Origin: Myxococcales bacterium
GTDB lineage: Bacteria > Myxococcota_A > Polyangia > Nannocystales > Nannocystaceae
Reading direction: 5' to 3'
Length of the DNA: 64,000 nt
NCBI GenBank assembly: GCA_020633315.1
Contig: JACKDV010000015.1
Span: 62,001-126,000, forward strand
Shown: positions 53,682 through 63,320 of the stretch, in pieces
Layout of the letters: each line of letters opens with the position of its first letter
Position numbering within the stretch: the stretch's first letter is position 1
Position numbers and translations under genes: made by a program
Notes under the pieces: generated by a model
Databases searched by the model: none
Seen by the model: the letters and a program-made list of their open reading frames with translations, nothing else
Told to the model about the DNA's origin: nothing

Positions 53682-54523
53682 CGAAGCGAGCGCTCCACCT
53701 GCCGTCGCTGGTGCTCGTCGCCGCGCTCGGTCCATGGGCGAGCCTCCCCGGCGGGGCGGCTCCCATGGCCTGGCTCGTGTCCTCGGCGGCCGCGCCACCA
53801 GGCGAGATCGAGATCGACGCGTCCGAGGTGGGCACCATGCCGCCGACGATGGTGCGGGAGATCCAGCGCAACGCCACCACGGTGATCGTGGACGCCGGGC
53901 TCGACCCCGCGGCGGTCACCGTCTCCCTCGTGGAGGTCGATCCGCTCGAGATCATCCGTGGGGTCCGCGTGTCGATCGTCACCGACGCCGCGTCCTTGGT
54001 GGATCCCGAGCACGACTCCCGCGGACCCTTGCTGGCCCAGTGCCGCGCCTGCTCCGACGGAGAGCTCGCCGGGCTCGCGATCGAGGCCACGCTGGAGGCC
54101 GTCGACCGCTTCGAGGAGCTGACGGCCCCTGCTGCGCCCACCGTCGAGCCCACCTCGCCCGGGCCCTCGCCGCCCGAGCCCTCGCCGCCCGAGCCCACGA
54201 GCCCGGACGAGCCCGAGCGGGTGGCCCTCGGCCCTGCCGGCTGGGCCGGGGTGGGGCTGCTCGGCCTGGGTCTGGCCAGCGCGGTGACCGGAGCGGTGCT
54301 CGCCTCCCGCGAGCCGGCGCCCTTCCCCGACGAGCCGACCAAGCACGAGCTCCGCGATCTGCGGCCCCCGGGCTACACCGTGCTCGGCGTGGGCGGGGCG
54401 CTGCTGGTCACCGGAGCGGTCCTGCTGGTCGTCGATCGGCGACGGGCGAGGCGCTCGACGCAGGCGCATCGACCTGTGGTCGGCCCGAGCCTCACCGGAA
54501 TCGAGGTCATATGGCGCTTCTGA
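53678..54523 (+). CDS. Exported membrane protein, paralogue M1 of the kinase operon
   Basis: A 281-residue protein with a signal-like N-terminus (MTKRALHLPSLVLVAALGPW). A soluble domain (about 45-155) contains CRACSDGELAGLAIEATLEA then VDRFEEL. A Pro/Glu/Ser linker leads to two membrane segments (GWAGVGLLGLGLASAVTGAV and YTVLGVGGALLVTGAVLLVV). It ends GIEVIWRF. The gene at 58179 has the same plan, including the C-x-C-S motif, the LR-x-PG-x-x-VLG segment between helices and a final RF. Its last 13 bases overlap the kinase gene. Role unknown; it may present a periplasmic sensor next to the kinase. Confidence 0.75.
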   Translation: MTKRALHLPSLVLVAALGPWASLPGGAAPMAWLVSSAAAPPGEIEIDASEVGTMPPTMVREIQRNATTVIVDAGLDPAAVTVSLVEVDPLEIIRGVRVSIVTDAASLVDPEHDSRGPLLAQCRACSDGELAGLAIEATLEAVDRFEELTAPAAPTVEPTSPGPSPPEPSPPEPTSPDEPERVALGPAGWAGVGLLGLGLASAVTGAVLASREPAPFPDEPTKHELRDLRPPGYTVLGVGGALLVTGAVLLVVDRRRARRSTQAHRPVVGPSLTGIEVIWRF

Positions 54524-56553
54524 GCGACGGGCCCACGGCGATGGCGGAGCCCCTCCAGGCGGGGCTGACGATCGGGGGCTATCAGCTCGTACGAAGGATC
54601 GGCCGCGGCGGCATGGCCGAGGTCTGGGTCGCTCGGCGGCACCGCGAGCGTCGGGCGAGCAAGTACGTCGCGATCAAGGTCGTGGCGGATCCGTACGTGG
54701 GCGACCCCCGCTATCAGCGGATGTTCCGCATCGAGGCGGAGCTGTCGGCCCTGCTCAACCACGCCAACATCGTGCAGGTCTTCGACGAGGGCGAGGATCA
54801 GGGCCGCGGCTTCTTGGTGATGGAGTGGGTCGACGGCGCCAACCTGCTCAAGGTGGAAGCGGCCCTGACCTTCGTCGACGACGACGAGGTCCGCAACGAG
54901 ATCATCTCGTACATCATCGGCCAGCTGCTGTACGCGCTCAAGTACGCCCACAGCATCACCCTGCACGACGGCAACCCCCTGGGCATCGTGCATCGCGACG
55001 TCTCGCCGCAGAACGTGCTCGTCAGCGCGCAGGGCGAGGTCAAGCTCACCGACTTCGGGGTCGCCCACCACGTGCTCGAGGAGAGCTCGGGGGTCCACGT
55101 CAAGGGCAAGCTCCGCTACATGTCACCCGAGCAGGTCGCCGGCCGGACCCGCGATCCACGGGTGGACCTCTATGCCGTCGGCGCGATCCTCCACGAGATG
55201 CTCGACGGTCGACGATTCCGCAGTCACGTGGAGGACCAGCGGCAGATGTACCTCGAGGTGCTCTCGGGGACGATTCCCACCCTGAGCCGACCGGCCCCGG
55301 TCGAGCTCGACGAGCTCCGGCGCCGACTGCTGGAGCCCCAGCCGGCGCAGCGGCTCGCGAGCGCCGATGCTGCGCTCGATCTGCTCGAGCGCTTCCCGGG
55401 CCACGGGGATGCCCGCCGAGAGCTCACCACGCTGTGCAGCGCCCTGACCGGAGTGATGCGGCCGCGGGTGGGGCCCGAGCGCTCGGGGGCGCTGGCGGGC
55501 ACGTTGGCTCCGAGGCCGACCGTCGACCCTCCACCGCCTACGGTCGCGCCGCCCGAAGACGATCTGCCTGCCGCGACCGAGCCCTTCGTCCGCCGAGCCA
55601 CGGTGCCGATGGGCCCCGGGATCCCGGCGCCGCTCGAGCCCGTCCCGTCGTCTCCGCCCACGACCCCCGCGGCGGTGCGAGACCCGATGGGCGTGGCGCC
55701 ATCGTGGCCTCCCGCGCCCCTGGATCCGAGCATGGGCTCGGTGAGCGCGACGGAGCGCCTCGACTTCCCCGCAGGCCCCGGGCCCGACCTGCAGGACGGG
55801 CCGGCCGAGGTCACCCTGACCTCGGCTGCCTCGACGCGTCCCGCGGGGCCGGGCCCGGTCGAGCCCCCGCCGCGGCGCTCCGGCTCGGCCCTCGTGCTCG
55901 TGCTCGGCTCGATCGGGCTGCTCGCTGGCATGGGCGGAGCTGGATGGCTGCTGTACCACCAGGGCCAGCAGGACGCCCGCGCCCCCGAGCGCAGCGAGGC
56001 CGCGATTGCCTCGCCCGCGACGACGGTCCCCAACGAGCGAGAAGACGCCAACGCCGAGGCCGAGCCGGTGGAGGCTCACGAGCTCCCCCCCCTTGCGAGT
56101 GGCTCCTCGGGATCGTCGAGCTCCAGCGACGATGGCGATGCGGCTGCCTCCGAGCCGCCCGACGCGACCGATTCCGGCACCAGCGGCGAGCACGGCGATA
56201 CCAGCGAGGAGCCAGACGGTGGGACCGCGGGCTCCGTCGAGCCGGGCCTCGAGACGGCCGAGGCGGCACGCCGACGACCGAGGTCGGGATTGAGCGCGGC
56301 CTCGGATCCAGCGCTCGGGGTGATCGAGGTGCTGATCCGCAGCACGGAGCCGGGGCTACGCAAGAAGATCCGCGTCAGCGGCAAGGCCGACGTGGGACGG
56401 CTTCCGGTCGGGCGATATCGGGCCAGCTCTCGGCGAGCGGGTCAGTCGACCTGGAGCGAGGCGACTCGCTTCGAGCTCCGACGAGGCTGTGACCTCCGCC
56501 TCATCATCAAGTCGACGGGCATGAGCGCCGTCGCGATGGGAAGCTGTGGTTGA
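54511..56553 (+). CDS. Hanks-type Ser/Thr protein kinase K1 with extracytoplasmic tail
   Basis: A 680-residue bitopic kinase. The cytoplasmic catalytic domain (about 20-290) has the Gly loop IGRGGMAEVW near 31, the ATP Lys of YVAIKVVAD near 57, HRDVSPQNVL near 161, TDFGVAH near 180 and YMSPEQVAG near 205. The Lys of the usual HRDxKxxN is Ser here (HRDVSPQN), a variation common in myxobacterial kinases. A Pro-rich linker leads to one membrane helix (about 459-484) and an acidic Ser/Gly tail with a final small domain (PALGVIEVLIRSTEPGLRKK to AVAMGSCG). An ATG at 54541 is an alternative start. The last part recalls PEGA-type domains. Confidence 0.9.
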   Translation: MALLSDGPTAMAEPLQAGLTIGGYQLVRRIGRGGMAEVWVARRHRERRASKYVAIKVVADPYVGDPRYQRMFRIEAELSALLNHANIVQVFDEGEDQGRGFLVMEWVDGANLLKVEAALTFVDDDEVRNEIISYIIGQLLYALKYAHSITLHDGNPLGIVHRDVSPQNVLVSAQGEVKLTDFGVAHHVLEESSGVHVKGKLRYMSPEQVAGRTRDPRVDLYAVGAILHEMLDGRRFRSHVEDQRQMYLEVLSGTIPTLSRPAPVELDELRRRLLEPQPAQRLASADAALDLLERFPGHGDARRELTTLCSALTGVMRPRVGPERSGALAGTLAPRPTVDPPPPTVAPPEDDLPAATEPFVRRATVPMGPGIPAPLEPVPSSPPTTPAAVRDPMGVAPSWPPAPLDPSMGSVSATERLDFPAGPGPDLQDGPAEVTLTSAASTRPAGPGPVEPPPRRSGSALVLVLGSIGLLAGMGGAGWLLYHQGQQDARAPERSEAAIASPATTVPNEREDANAEAEPVEAHELPPLASGSSGSSSSSDDGDAAASEPPDATDSGTSGEHGDTSEEPDGGTAGSVEPGLETAEAARRRPRSGLSAASDPALGVIEVLIRSTEPGLRKKIRVSGKADVGRLPVGRYRASSRRAGQSTWSEATRFELRRGCDLRLIIKSTGMSAVAMGSCG

Positions 56554-56584
56554 TTCGGGATACGCTCGGGACCACGAGGGGCCC

Positions 56585-58171
56585 ATGGGTAGGCAGCGGC
56601 ACCCAGAGCGCGCGCGCGAGGCAACGTGGCCATCCCGCCTGGCGCAGGGGACGGCGCTGGGCCGCTACGTGGTGGATGGGTGGCTCCGAGACGGGAGCGC
56701 GGCGGCGCTGTACCGAGGCCACCACGTCACCACCGGGGTCAAGGTGGCGATCAAGGTGCAGCGTCCCGGGCAAGAGGACGAGCAGACCATCGCCGCCCGC
56801 TTCGATCGGGAGGGCCTGGTCATGGGTCGGCTGTCGGGGGCGCCGAACGTGGTGCGGGTCCACGAGGTGGACGCGCTCCCCGACGGGCGTCGCTACTTGG
56901 TGGTCGAGTGGGTCGAGGGCGAGGACCTCGAGGAGCTGCTCGACGCCGTGCGCAACGAGGACGGCGTGCTGCCCGTGACCCGGGCGTGCCGGTTGCTCGC
57001 CGACGTGGCGCTCGCGCTCGAAGCGGCGCATCGGGCCGGCGTGGTGCACCGCGACGTCAAGCCCTCGAACATCATGGTCGACCACGGCCTGGCCGACCGC
57101 GAGGTGGCCAAGCTGCTCGACTTCGGGATCTCGGCCGACCTCGGGGTGGGGATGCCGGTGGAGGAGCTCACGGCGACGGGGATCGTGCTCGGGACCTCGG
57201 GCTACGTCGCGCCCGAGCAGCTCATGGGCCTGCCGGCCGAGCCCGCCTCCGACCTCTACTCGCTGGGCGTGGTGGCGTTCGAGGTGCTCACGGGCCTGGC
57301 GGTCCCGCCCGGGGAGCTGGGACCGGAGCAGCTGCCTCCGATCGGTCGGCTCCGGCCGGGGATCCCGGCCCCGCTCGAGTCCCTGGTGGCCGCCTGCCTG
57401 GACCGCGATCCCCGGCAGCGCCCGGCCTCGGCCGCCGCCGTGGCCCACACGCTCCAAGCGCTCGCCGACCCGGCACGGGTGTCGACGGGCTCGGTGGCCG
57501 TGGCACCGGCTCTGGTCCCGCCGGCCCCGGCCGTGCCGCGGGCCAGGGTGGAGCGACGCTGGGGACTCGGGCTCGGGCTGCTTTCGCTCGGGCTGGCCGT
57601 GGGGGTGTGGGCGCTCGCCTCGAGCCCTTCGCGAGACGGGACGGACCGAGCGCGGGTCGAGCCCGTGCCCGACGAGCGAGCGAGCCCGGCGGGAGCGAGC
57701 GGGGGATCCTCGAGCGGTGGGGTAGAGGCCGGCGCGACCCCGGCCCAGCCGGGCGACGTCACGACGTCGATGGAAGCCGACGATCGATCGCCGAGCACGT
57801 CGACGACGGACGGGGAGACCGATGCGATGACCAGCTCCGCGCGGGACCTCGGCGCGTCGTCGGGAGGAGCGTCGCACGACGACGGGAGCGAGCGCCCCTC
57901 CGCCCTCACTGCGGCCGAGTGCGGAGCCCAGCGTCGTCTCACGGCGACGGCCACCCAGCAGCGCCGCTGGGGGGCCGTGCTGCGCTCGTCCGCCGAGCCC
58001 TCGTGCTGGGCCACCCCCGAGCAACGCCTCGAGCGCAAGCACATGCGGGTACAGGCGCTGCTCGAGCTCGGTCGGTACGGGCGGTGCGTGGCCGAGGGCC
58101 AGGGCGAGCTCGATCCGCGGGTCGCCCGGCTCACCAAGTTCTGCCGCGATCAAGTCGGCAAGGGAGGCTAG
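56585..58171 (+). CDS. Hanks-type Ser/Thr protein kinase K2 with extracytoplasmic tail
   Basis: A 528-residue bitopic kinase from the ATG at 56585 (GAGGGG just upstream; a GTG at 56546 is possible). The Gly loop is degenerate (LRDGSAAALYRG). Other motifs are standard: VAIKVQRP near 56, VVHRDVKPSN near 155, LLDFGISAD near 179 and GYVAPEQLMG near 206. One membrane helix lies at about 327-347 (GLGLLSLGLAVGVWALA). The tail is Ser/Thr/Gly/Asp-rich and ends in a helical Cys-containing domain (TAAECGAQRRLTAT to RLTKFCRDQVGKGG). It directly follows kinase K1 and precedes paralogue M2, completing a mirror arrangement. Confidence 0.9.
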   Translation: MGRQRHPERAREATWPSRLAQGTALGRYVVDGWLRDGSAAALYRGHHVTTGVKVAIKVQRPGQEDEQTIAARFDREGLVMGRLSGAPNVVRVHEVDALPDGRRYLVVEWVEGEDLEELLDAVRNEDGVLPVTRACRLLADVALALEAAHRAGVVHRDVKPSNIMVDHGLADREVAKLLDFGISADLGVGMPVEELTATGIVLGTSGYVAPEQLMGLPAEPASDLYSLGVVAFEVLTGLAVPPGELGPEQLPPIGRLRPGIPAPLESLVAACLDRDPRQRPASAAAVAHTLQALADPARVSTGSVAVAPALVPPAPAVPRARVERRWGLGLGLLSLGLAVGVWALASSPSRDGTDRARVEPVPDERASPAGASGGSSSGGVEAGATPAQPGDVTTSMEADDRSPSTSTTDGETDAMTSSARDLGASSGGASHDDGSERPSALTAAECGAQRRLTATATQQRRWGAVLRSSAEPSCWATPEQRLERKHMRVQALLELGRYGRCVAEGQGELDPRVARLTKFCRDQVGKGG

Positions 58172-58178
58172 CTGATCC

Positions 58179-59027
58179 ATGCCCACGACGAGCCCCTGGA
58201 TGAACGCGCTCGAGCGGCACCGCCGAGGCCCCGGACGGTCGCAGAGCGCCGTGCAGACGATTGCGCTGATGGGCGCCCTCGCGATGTCCACCGTGGCCTC
58301 CGCCGAGCCGGCGTCTCCGCCCCGGCTCGAGGTGGTGATCGAGCCCGGCCTCGAGGACGCCGAGCTGTTTCCGGGCTGGGTGGCCGAGCTCGAGCCCGAG
58401 CTCGAGCCCGGGTCATCGAGCCAAGCCGAGGGCCCCGCGATTCGCGTGGAGATCGGCGGGCGATACCTCGACTACCGCTACCGCGTGGTGGCGTTGCGCG
58501 ACGGAGAGCCGGTCGTGGCCCCCTCGGCCGCAAAGACCTGCGAGTGCAGCCGTGACGATCTGCTGCTGCGGATCGACCAGGAGCTCGACGCCGCCATCGA
58601 TCGCCTCGCCGCGGCGTCGGAGCCCGAGCCCCGACCCGAGCCCCGACCTGGCCCGGAGCCCGGCCCCTCGCCCCAGCCCGCGCTCCAGCAGCGGCGGATG
58701 ACCTGGCGGGGTGGGGTGGGCATCGGCGTGGGGGCCATGGGGCTGGGGGGTGTGATTGCGGGCAGCACCATGATCGGGATCGGCGAGCGGGTCCCGGTCG
58801 ACGCCCAGCACCTGAGCCGAGACCTGCGGACGCCAGGGATCGCCGTGCTCGGCGCGGGCTCGGTCGTGCTCGCGGCAGGGCTCGGTCTGCTGATCGCCGA
58901 CCTGGTGATCTGCCGCAAGCACGGGCCGTGGTGTCGGGTGGACCGCGAAGGCGAGCAGGTCGGAGACCGACCTCGTCTCGCGCCATGGGTGAGCACGACC
59001 GGCCTCGGCCTCGCCGGCCGATTCTGA
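58179..59027 (+). CDS. Exported membrane protein, paralogue M2 of the kinase operon
   Basis: A 282-residue protein with a signal sequence after a basic n-region (hydrophobic TIALMGALAMSTVASAEP, about 27-44). The soluble domain has CECSRDDLLLRIDQELDAAI then DRLAA, matching M1 in pattern and position. A Glu/Pro/Arg linker leads to two membrane segments (GGVGIGVGAMGLGGVIAGS; IAVLGAGSVVLAAGLGLLIA) and the C-terminal GLGLAGRF. It begins 8 bases after the K2 stop. The ending also resembles the frameshifted protein at 19612-20741. Function unknown. Confidence 0.75.
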   Translation: MPTTSPWMNALERHRRGPGRSQSAVQTIALMGALAMSTVASAEPASPPRLEVVIEPGLEDAELFPGWVAELEPELEPGSSSQAEGPAIRVEIGGRYLDYRYRVVALRDGEPVVAPSAAKTCECSRDDLLLRIDQELDAAIDRLAAASEPEPRPEPRPGPEPGPSPQPALQQRRMTWRGGVGIGVGAMGLGGVIAGSTMIGIGERVPVDAQHLSRDLRTPGIAVLGAGSVVLAAGLGLLIADLVICRKHGPWCRVDREGEQVGDRPRLAPWVSTTGLGLAGRF

Positions 59028-59042
59028 AGGAGGACGAGTGAG

Positions 59043-60787
59043 ATGAGCGTCAACGATGACATTCGACCCCTCCGTGGCGTAGCGATGGTGCTCGGCCTGG
59101 GCGTGGCTGCCGCCGCTGCGAGCTGCCTGGGGGCCAACGACGCGCACTGCATGTACGGCGGCGGCGACCTCCAGTGTGGCTCTCGGATCTGCGTGTTCGC
59201 CCCGCGTCGGGCCGAGGGCCGTGCCGTGGGCGTGCCCGACGACGGCTGCTACGACGGCGCCACGGCTCCCGAGGGCTTCATGCCGATCCCCTACGGGCTG
59301 CCGCGGCGCCTCGAGGCGGACGGCGACGGTGACCTCGCGTCGGTGGAGGGCCTGCTGCAGGCCTTGGTGGGCGAGGACGTGACCGCGCAGGACCTCGACG
59401 AGCTCCGCGCGGCCACCGACAGCGTGACCCCGCTGCGCTCGGACTATGAAGACGAGAAGACCCCGACGATCAACGAGCTCGACGACGACGGGCTCGGCCG
59501 CGTCCGCACCTATACCCAGGCGATCGACGACTGGCTCGATCGTCACACCAGCACCAGCACCGACACGGAAACCGACACCGACACCGACGGCGAGTCCGAG
59601 GACACCAGCGCGGGCACGGTGGGCGAGACCACCGGGCCCATGCCCTGCGAGCGCCACGAGCAGTGCACCGAGCCCCTGCTCCCCTTGTGCGGCCCCGACG
59701 GCCTGTGCGTCTCCTGCGACGAGCTCCCCGAGCCCGACGCCGCCTGTGCCGAGCTCGACCCCATGGCACCGCTGTGCGTGGGCGGCCAGTGCGTCCAGTG
59801 CTCCGAGCAGGACGCCACCGCCTGCGACGGCATGCTGTGCGACGCCGAGACCAACTCCTGCTACCCCTGCTCCGCCCACGACCAGTGCGGCGAGGCGGCC
59901 TGCAACCTCTTCACCGGCCAGTGCCTACCCCCCGACGAGGTCGTCCACGTCGGCCCCGGCTTCCTCCACGACCGCATCGACGACGCCGTGGCCACCTTCA
60001 ACAGCCCCGGCGACCAGGGCACCATCATCGTCCACGGCTCGGGCGTCTACTCGGACCAGTTCGTCGTCATCGGCAATGCCCAGACCATCGCCATCCTCGC
60101 CGACGACGGCGACCTGCCCCGCTGGATCCAGTCCACCGCCGTCCCCCACCTCCGGGTGGTGGTCGATGCCACCGTGCTCGTCGACGGCATGCAGATCTCC
60201 GGCAGCCCCGGCGGCCCGGGTGTCGAGGTCGACGGAGGGCGGCTGTGGATCGACCGCGGGCGCATCATCCAGAACAACGGTGCGGCATCGTGGTCGCCGG
60301 GGCCGACGACCAGCCGCTCACCCCCGACCTGGTGCTCCGCAACTGCTTCATCGCCGGACCCCTTGACGGGAATGCGCTACAAGTCGACGGCGCCGCAGCG
60401 GTGGAGGCAGTGTACACCACCCTGAGTGGGAGCTTGGGAGCGAGCACCGCCGTCGCCTGCGGCATGGACAACACGTCGACGGTCGTCTTGCGACGCAGCC
60501 TGGTGGTCTCGCGCGGTGATGGTCCAGAGATCTCGATGGATTGCACGGACGTGCAGGCGACCTTCACGGTGGCCGAGACCTTGCTGACGGGCGATGGCAA
60601 CGTGGACCTCGGCGACGTAGATCCGAGCTGGTTCGTCAACTACAACCTCGGCGACCTCCACCTGTCGGCGACCTACGACCCTCGCATCGCGCTCGAGCCG
60701 GCGGCCCAGCCCGAGCTGATGCTCGACATCGACGGCGAGCCCCGCCCCGATGGCGCGATGGACTTCGCTGGAGCCGACGTCCCATGA
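59043..60787 (+). CDS. Cys-rich beta-helix lipoprotein L2, frameshifted
   Basis: A strong ribosome site (AAGGAGGA, 59027-59034) lies 8 bases before the ATG at 59043. The leader has a lipobox-like AAAAASC (Cys near residue 28). A Thr/Asp linker precedes a Cys-rich block (CERHEQCTEP, CGPDGLCVSCDEL, CVGGQCVQCSEQD, CYPCSAHDQCGEAACN) and a beta-helix (GFLHDRIDDAVATFNSPGDQ, VDATVLVDGMQISGSPGG). As written the frame is lost after IIQNNG and stops at 60425. The sister gene shows one G missing at 60282. Corrected, it continues IVVAGADDQPLTPDLVL to DGAMDFAGADVP at 60787, 581 residues. The stop overlaps the next start. Confidence 0.8.
59567..60352 (+). repeat. Copy 1 of a 0.8-kb near-identical duplication
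   Basis: This stretch and 60911-61696 are almost identical at DNA level, offset by 1344 bases up to 60281 and 1345 after it. It covers the Cys-rich block and most of the beta-helix of the two adjacent lipoprotein genes; their 5' and 3' parts differ. Boundaries are approximate. Such identity implies recent duplication or ongoing gene conversion. Confidence 0.85.
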
Positions 60788-62156
60788 CGGCCAGGCACGG
60801 GGCGCTCCTGCTCGGCTCGACGTTGGCGCTCGGCTGCCCGAGCCCCACTTCCCCCGCGATGACCGACACGCAGACCGAAGGCTCCACGGGCACCACCGCG
60901 GAGCCTTCCCCGACACCGACACCGACACCATTGGCGAGTCCGAGGACACCAGCGCGGGCACGGTGGGCGAGACCACCGGGCCCATGTCCTGCGAGCGCCA
61001 CGAGCAGTGCACCGAGCCCCTGCTCCCCTTGTGCGGCCCCGACGGCCTGTGCGTCTCCTGCGACGAGCTCCCCGAGCCCGACGCCGCCTGTGCCGAGCTC
61101 GACCCCATGGCACCGCTGTGCGTGGGCGGCCAGTGCGTGCAGTGCTCCGAGCAGGACGCCACCGCCTGCGACGGCATGCTGTGCGACGCCGAGACCAACT
61201 CCTGCTACCCCTGCTCCGCCCACGACCAGTGCGGCGAGGCGGCCTGCAACCTCTTCACCGGCCAGTGCCTACCCCCCGACGAGGTCGTCCACGTCGGCCC
61301 CGGCTTCCTCCACGACCGCATCGACGACGCCGTGGCCACCTTCAACAGCCCGGGCGACCAGGGCACCATCATCGTCCACGGCTCCATCGGTTACTCCGAC
61401 CAGCCCGTCGTCATCGGCAATGCCCAGACCATCGCCATCCTCGCCGACGACGGCGACCTGCCCCGCTGGATCCAGTCCACCGCCGTCCCCCACCTCCGGG
61501 TGGTGGTCGATGCCACCGTGCTCGTCGACGGCATGCAGATCTCCGGCAGCCCCGGCGGCCCGGGTGTCGAGGTCGACGGAGGGCGGCTGTGGATCGACCG
61601 CGGGCGCATCATCGACAACAACGGTGGGGGAGTCGTGGTCGCCGGGGCCGACGAGCAGCCGCTCACCCCCGACCTGGTGCTCCGCAACTGCTTCGTCGGA
61701 CGAAGCGAGAACAACATCGCAGCGGTCGACGTCTATGGTGCGACCGCGCAGGTGAGCTACTCCACGATCATCGGTGGGACTGGATCGCTGGCCGAAGGGC
61801 TGCGCTGCACGGTGGGCTCTACCGTCTCGGTCAGGAACACCATCGTCCTCATCGAGTCGGACAATCCCCCTGTGGCATGCGATGGTGCCACGTTTGTTCA
61901 TAGCGTGTCGGAGATCGAGCTCCCCGGCCCCGACGAAGTGGTCGATCCAGGCAACGTCAACACAGGTGACTTCAGCGACGTATCTGGTTGGTTCATCAAC
62001 ACGGTTTCGGGTGACTTCGGGCTCTCGGGCATGCACCCGGTCGCCATCGACACGGCCGCGCAGTGGACCTCCGGCGACCCCCCTACCGACATCGACGGCG
62101 ATCCCCGCCCGACCACCGATGGCGCGATGGACTTCGCAGGAGCCGACGTCCCATGA
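60784..62156 (+). CDS. Cys-rich beta-helix lipoprotein L3, frameshifted
   Basis: The ATG at 60784 overlaps the stop of L2. The leader MTARHGALLLGSTLALGC (Cys at residue 18) is a clear lipoprotein signal. That frame is lost in a C run at 60908-60911; one added C joins it to the frame DTDTDTIGESEDTSAGTVGE, which carries the Cys-rich block and beta-helix to DGAMDFAGADVP at 62156 (457 residues corrected). Its middle is nearly identical to L2, while the C-terminal part (VSYSTIIGGTGSLAEGLRC onward) has diverged. A likely surface protein whose variable end may determine specificity. Confidence 0.78.
60911..61696 (+). repeat. Copy 2 of a 0.8-kb near-identical duplication
   Basis: Near-identical to 59567-60352. 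It has one base more where copy 1 appears to have lost a G. Outside these limits the two lipoprotein genes differ. Confidence 0.85.
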
Positions 62157-62186
62157 TGGCCAGGCCCGCGGCAACCTGGCGCACAC

Positions 62187-62711
62187 CTACCCCGGAGCGA
62201 CGGGCGGCCGCAGCACCGAGCCGCAGCGCTCGCAGGTGCGCCGCCCCAGGTCGGCCCAGAACGCGTCGAACAAGGGCGCGAGCTCGGTGGTGATGTCGCG
62301 CAGCGGCAGCTCCACCCGCCAAAGCTCGTGGTCGCAGCGATCGCACAGCCACAGGAACACGTCGCGCTCGTGCTCGAGCCGGCTGCGCTCGACCACCAGG
62401 CCCACCGTGCCGGCGGGTCGCTGGGGGCTGTGGGGCACCCCCGGCGGAAGGAGGTAGAGCTGCCCCTCGCGGATCGGCACCTCCACGCGTCGGCCCTCGT
62501 CGAGCACCACCAGCACGATGTCGCCCTCGAGCTGCAGGAACAGCTCGGGGCCCTCGTCGACGTGGAAGTCCTTGCGGGCATTGGGGCCGCCCACCACCAT
62601 CACGATGAAGCCTCGCTCCTCGAACACCCGAGCGTTGCCCACCGGCGGGCGGAGCTGGTCGCGGTGCTCCTGGACCCAGCGGCGCAGATCGACGGGCGGC
62701 AGCAGGCTCAT
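62187..62711 (-). CDS. nbaC: 3-Hydroxyanthranilate 3,4-dioxygenase (two-iron bacterial type)
   Basis: A 174-residue cupin enzyme that opens the ring of 3-hydroxyanthranilate in the kynurenine route to quinolinate/NAD or 2-aminomuconate. The Fe(II) ligands are in FHVDEGPELF near 49-55 (His, Glu) and in LPPGVPHSP near 93 (His). The substrate-binding Arg lies in NARKDFHV. The rubredoxin-like second iron site of bacterial enzymes is present: CDRCDHE near 123 and CERCGS near 159. Size matches the Cupriavidus and Pseudomonas enzymes (174). Its start overlaps the stop of the upstream membrane protein gene (62708-62711). Other kynurenine genes are not in the window. Confidence 0.93.
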   Translation of the reverse strand: MSLLPPVDLRRWVQEHRDQLRPPVGNARVFEERGFIVMVVGGPNARKDFHVDEGPELFLQLEGDIVLVVLDEGRRVEVPIREGQLYLLPPGVPHSPQRPAGTVGLVVERSRLEHERDVFLWLCDRCDHELWRVELPLRDITTELAPLFDAFWADLGRRTCERCGSVLRPPVAPG

Positions 62712-63289
62712 GCTCCCTCCAGTGCCCTGGGCTCGGGCCCGGCGGGCAGGGCCCGGCGACCGCGATCGATCGCGGCCGCCAGCGCCTCGGCGGTGCGGGT
62801 GCCCACGTAGGTGACCCGCGTCCGCCCTCGCTCGTCGCGCCAGCGGATCTTCACCGCCCGCCGCGAGTCGCCGAGGATGCCGTACATCCAGCCCTCGGGG
62901 CCGCGCCTCACCCCCCAGCCTCCGATGCCGCCGAAGCGATAGTCGATGGCCATCGCCGACTCGATCCCCTCCATGGGGATCGTGGGGCCGAGCAGGCCGA
63001 GCTTGACGTCGACCGTGCGCTCCGAGACGGTGACCCGCAGCACGCCCAGCAGCACCCAGGCCGCCGCGAGCAGGGGCAGCCCCACCACCAGCGAGCCCAG
63101 GGCCCCGGTGGAGATCGCCTTGAAGGCGAGCAGGGCGGTGACCAGGGCGAGCACGGCGTTGGTCTTGCGGCCGGCGACCATCTTGTCGCGGTAGAGCACC
63201 GCGCCCTCGCCCCTCATGTACTCGCGCTCGAACGCGTCGGGGCTGGTCTCGCCGACGGGGGCCAGCGCGGTCGGGGGCTCGTCGGGCAT
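62708..63289 (-). CDS. PH-like membrane protein, unknown
   Basis: About 193 residues from the ATG at 63289 (MPDEPPTALAPVG). After a short cytoplasmic region, two adjacent hydrophobic segments (AVLALVTALLAFKAIS; GSLVVGLPLLAAAWVLLGVL) lie near residues 45-85. The rest is a beta-rich domain (VTVSERTVDVKLGLLGPTIP, MEGIESAMAIDYRFGGIGGW, VKIRWRDERGRTRVTYVGTR) of the sort seen in bacterial PH-domain membrane proteins. Coupled with nbaC by a 4-base overlap. Function unknown. Confidence 0.65.
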   Translation of the reverse strand: MPDEPPTALAPVGETSPDAFEREYMRGEGAVLYRDKMVAGRKTNAVLALVTALLAFKAISTGALGSLVVGLPLLAAAWVLLGVLRVTVSERTVDVKLGLLGPTIPMEGIESAMAIDYRFGGIGGWGVRRGPEGWMYGILGDSRRAVKIRWRDERGRTRVTYVGTRTAEALAAAIDRGRRALPAGPEPRALEGA

Positions 63290-63320
63290 GGGCTCGGCCC
63301 AGGATACCCGAGCCCGCGGC

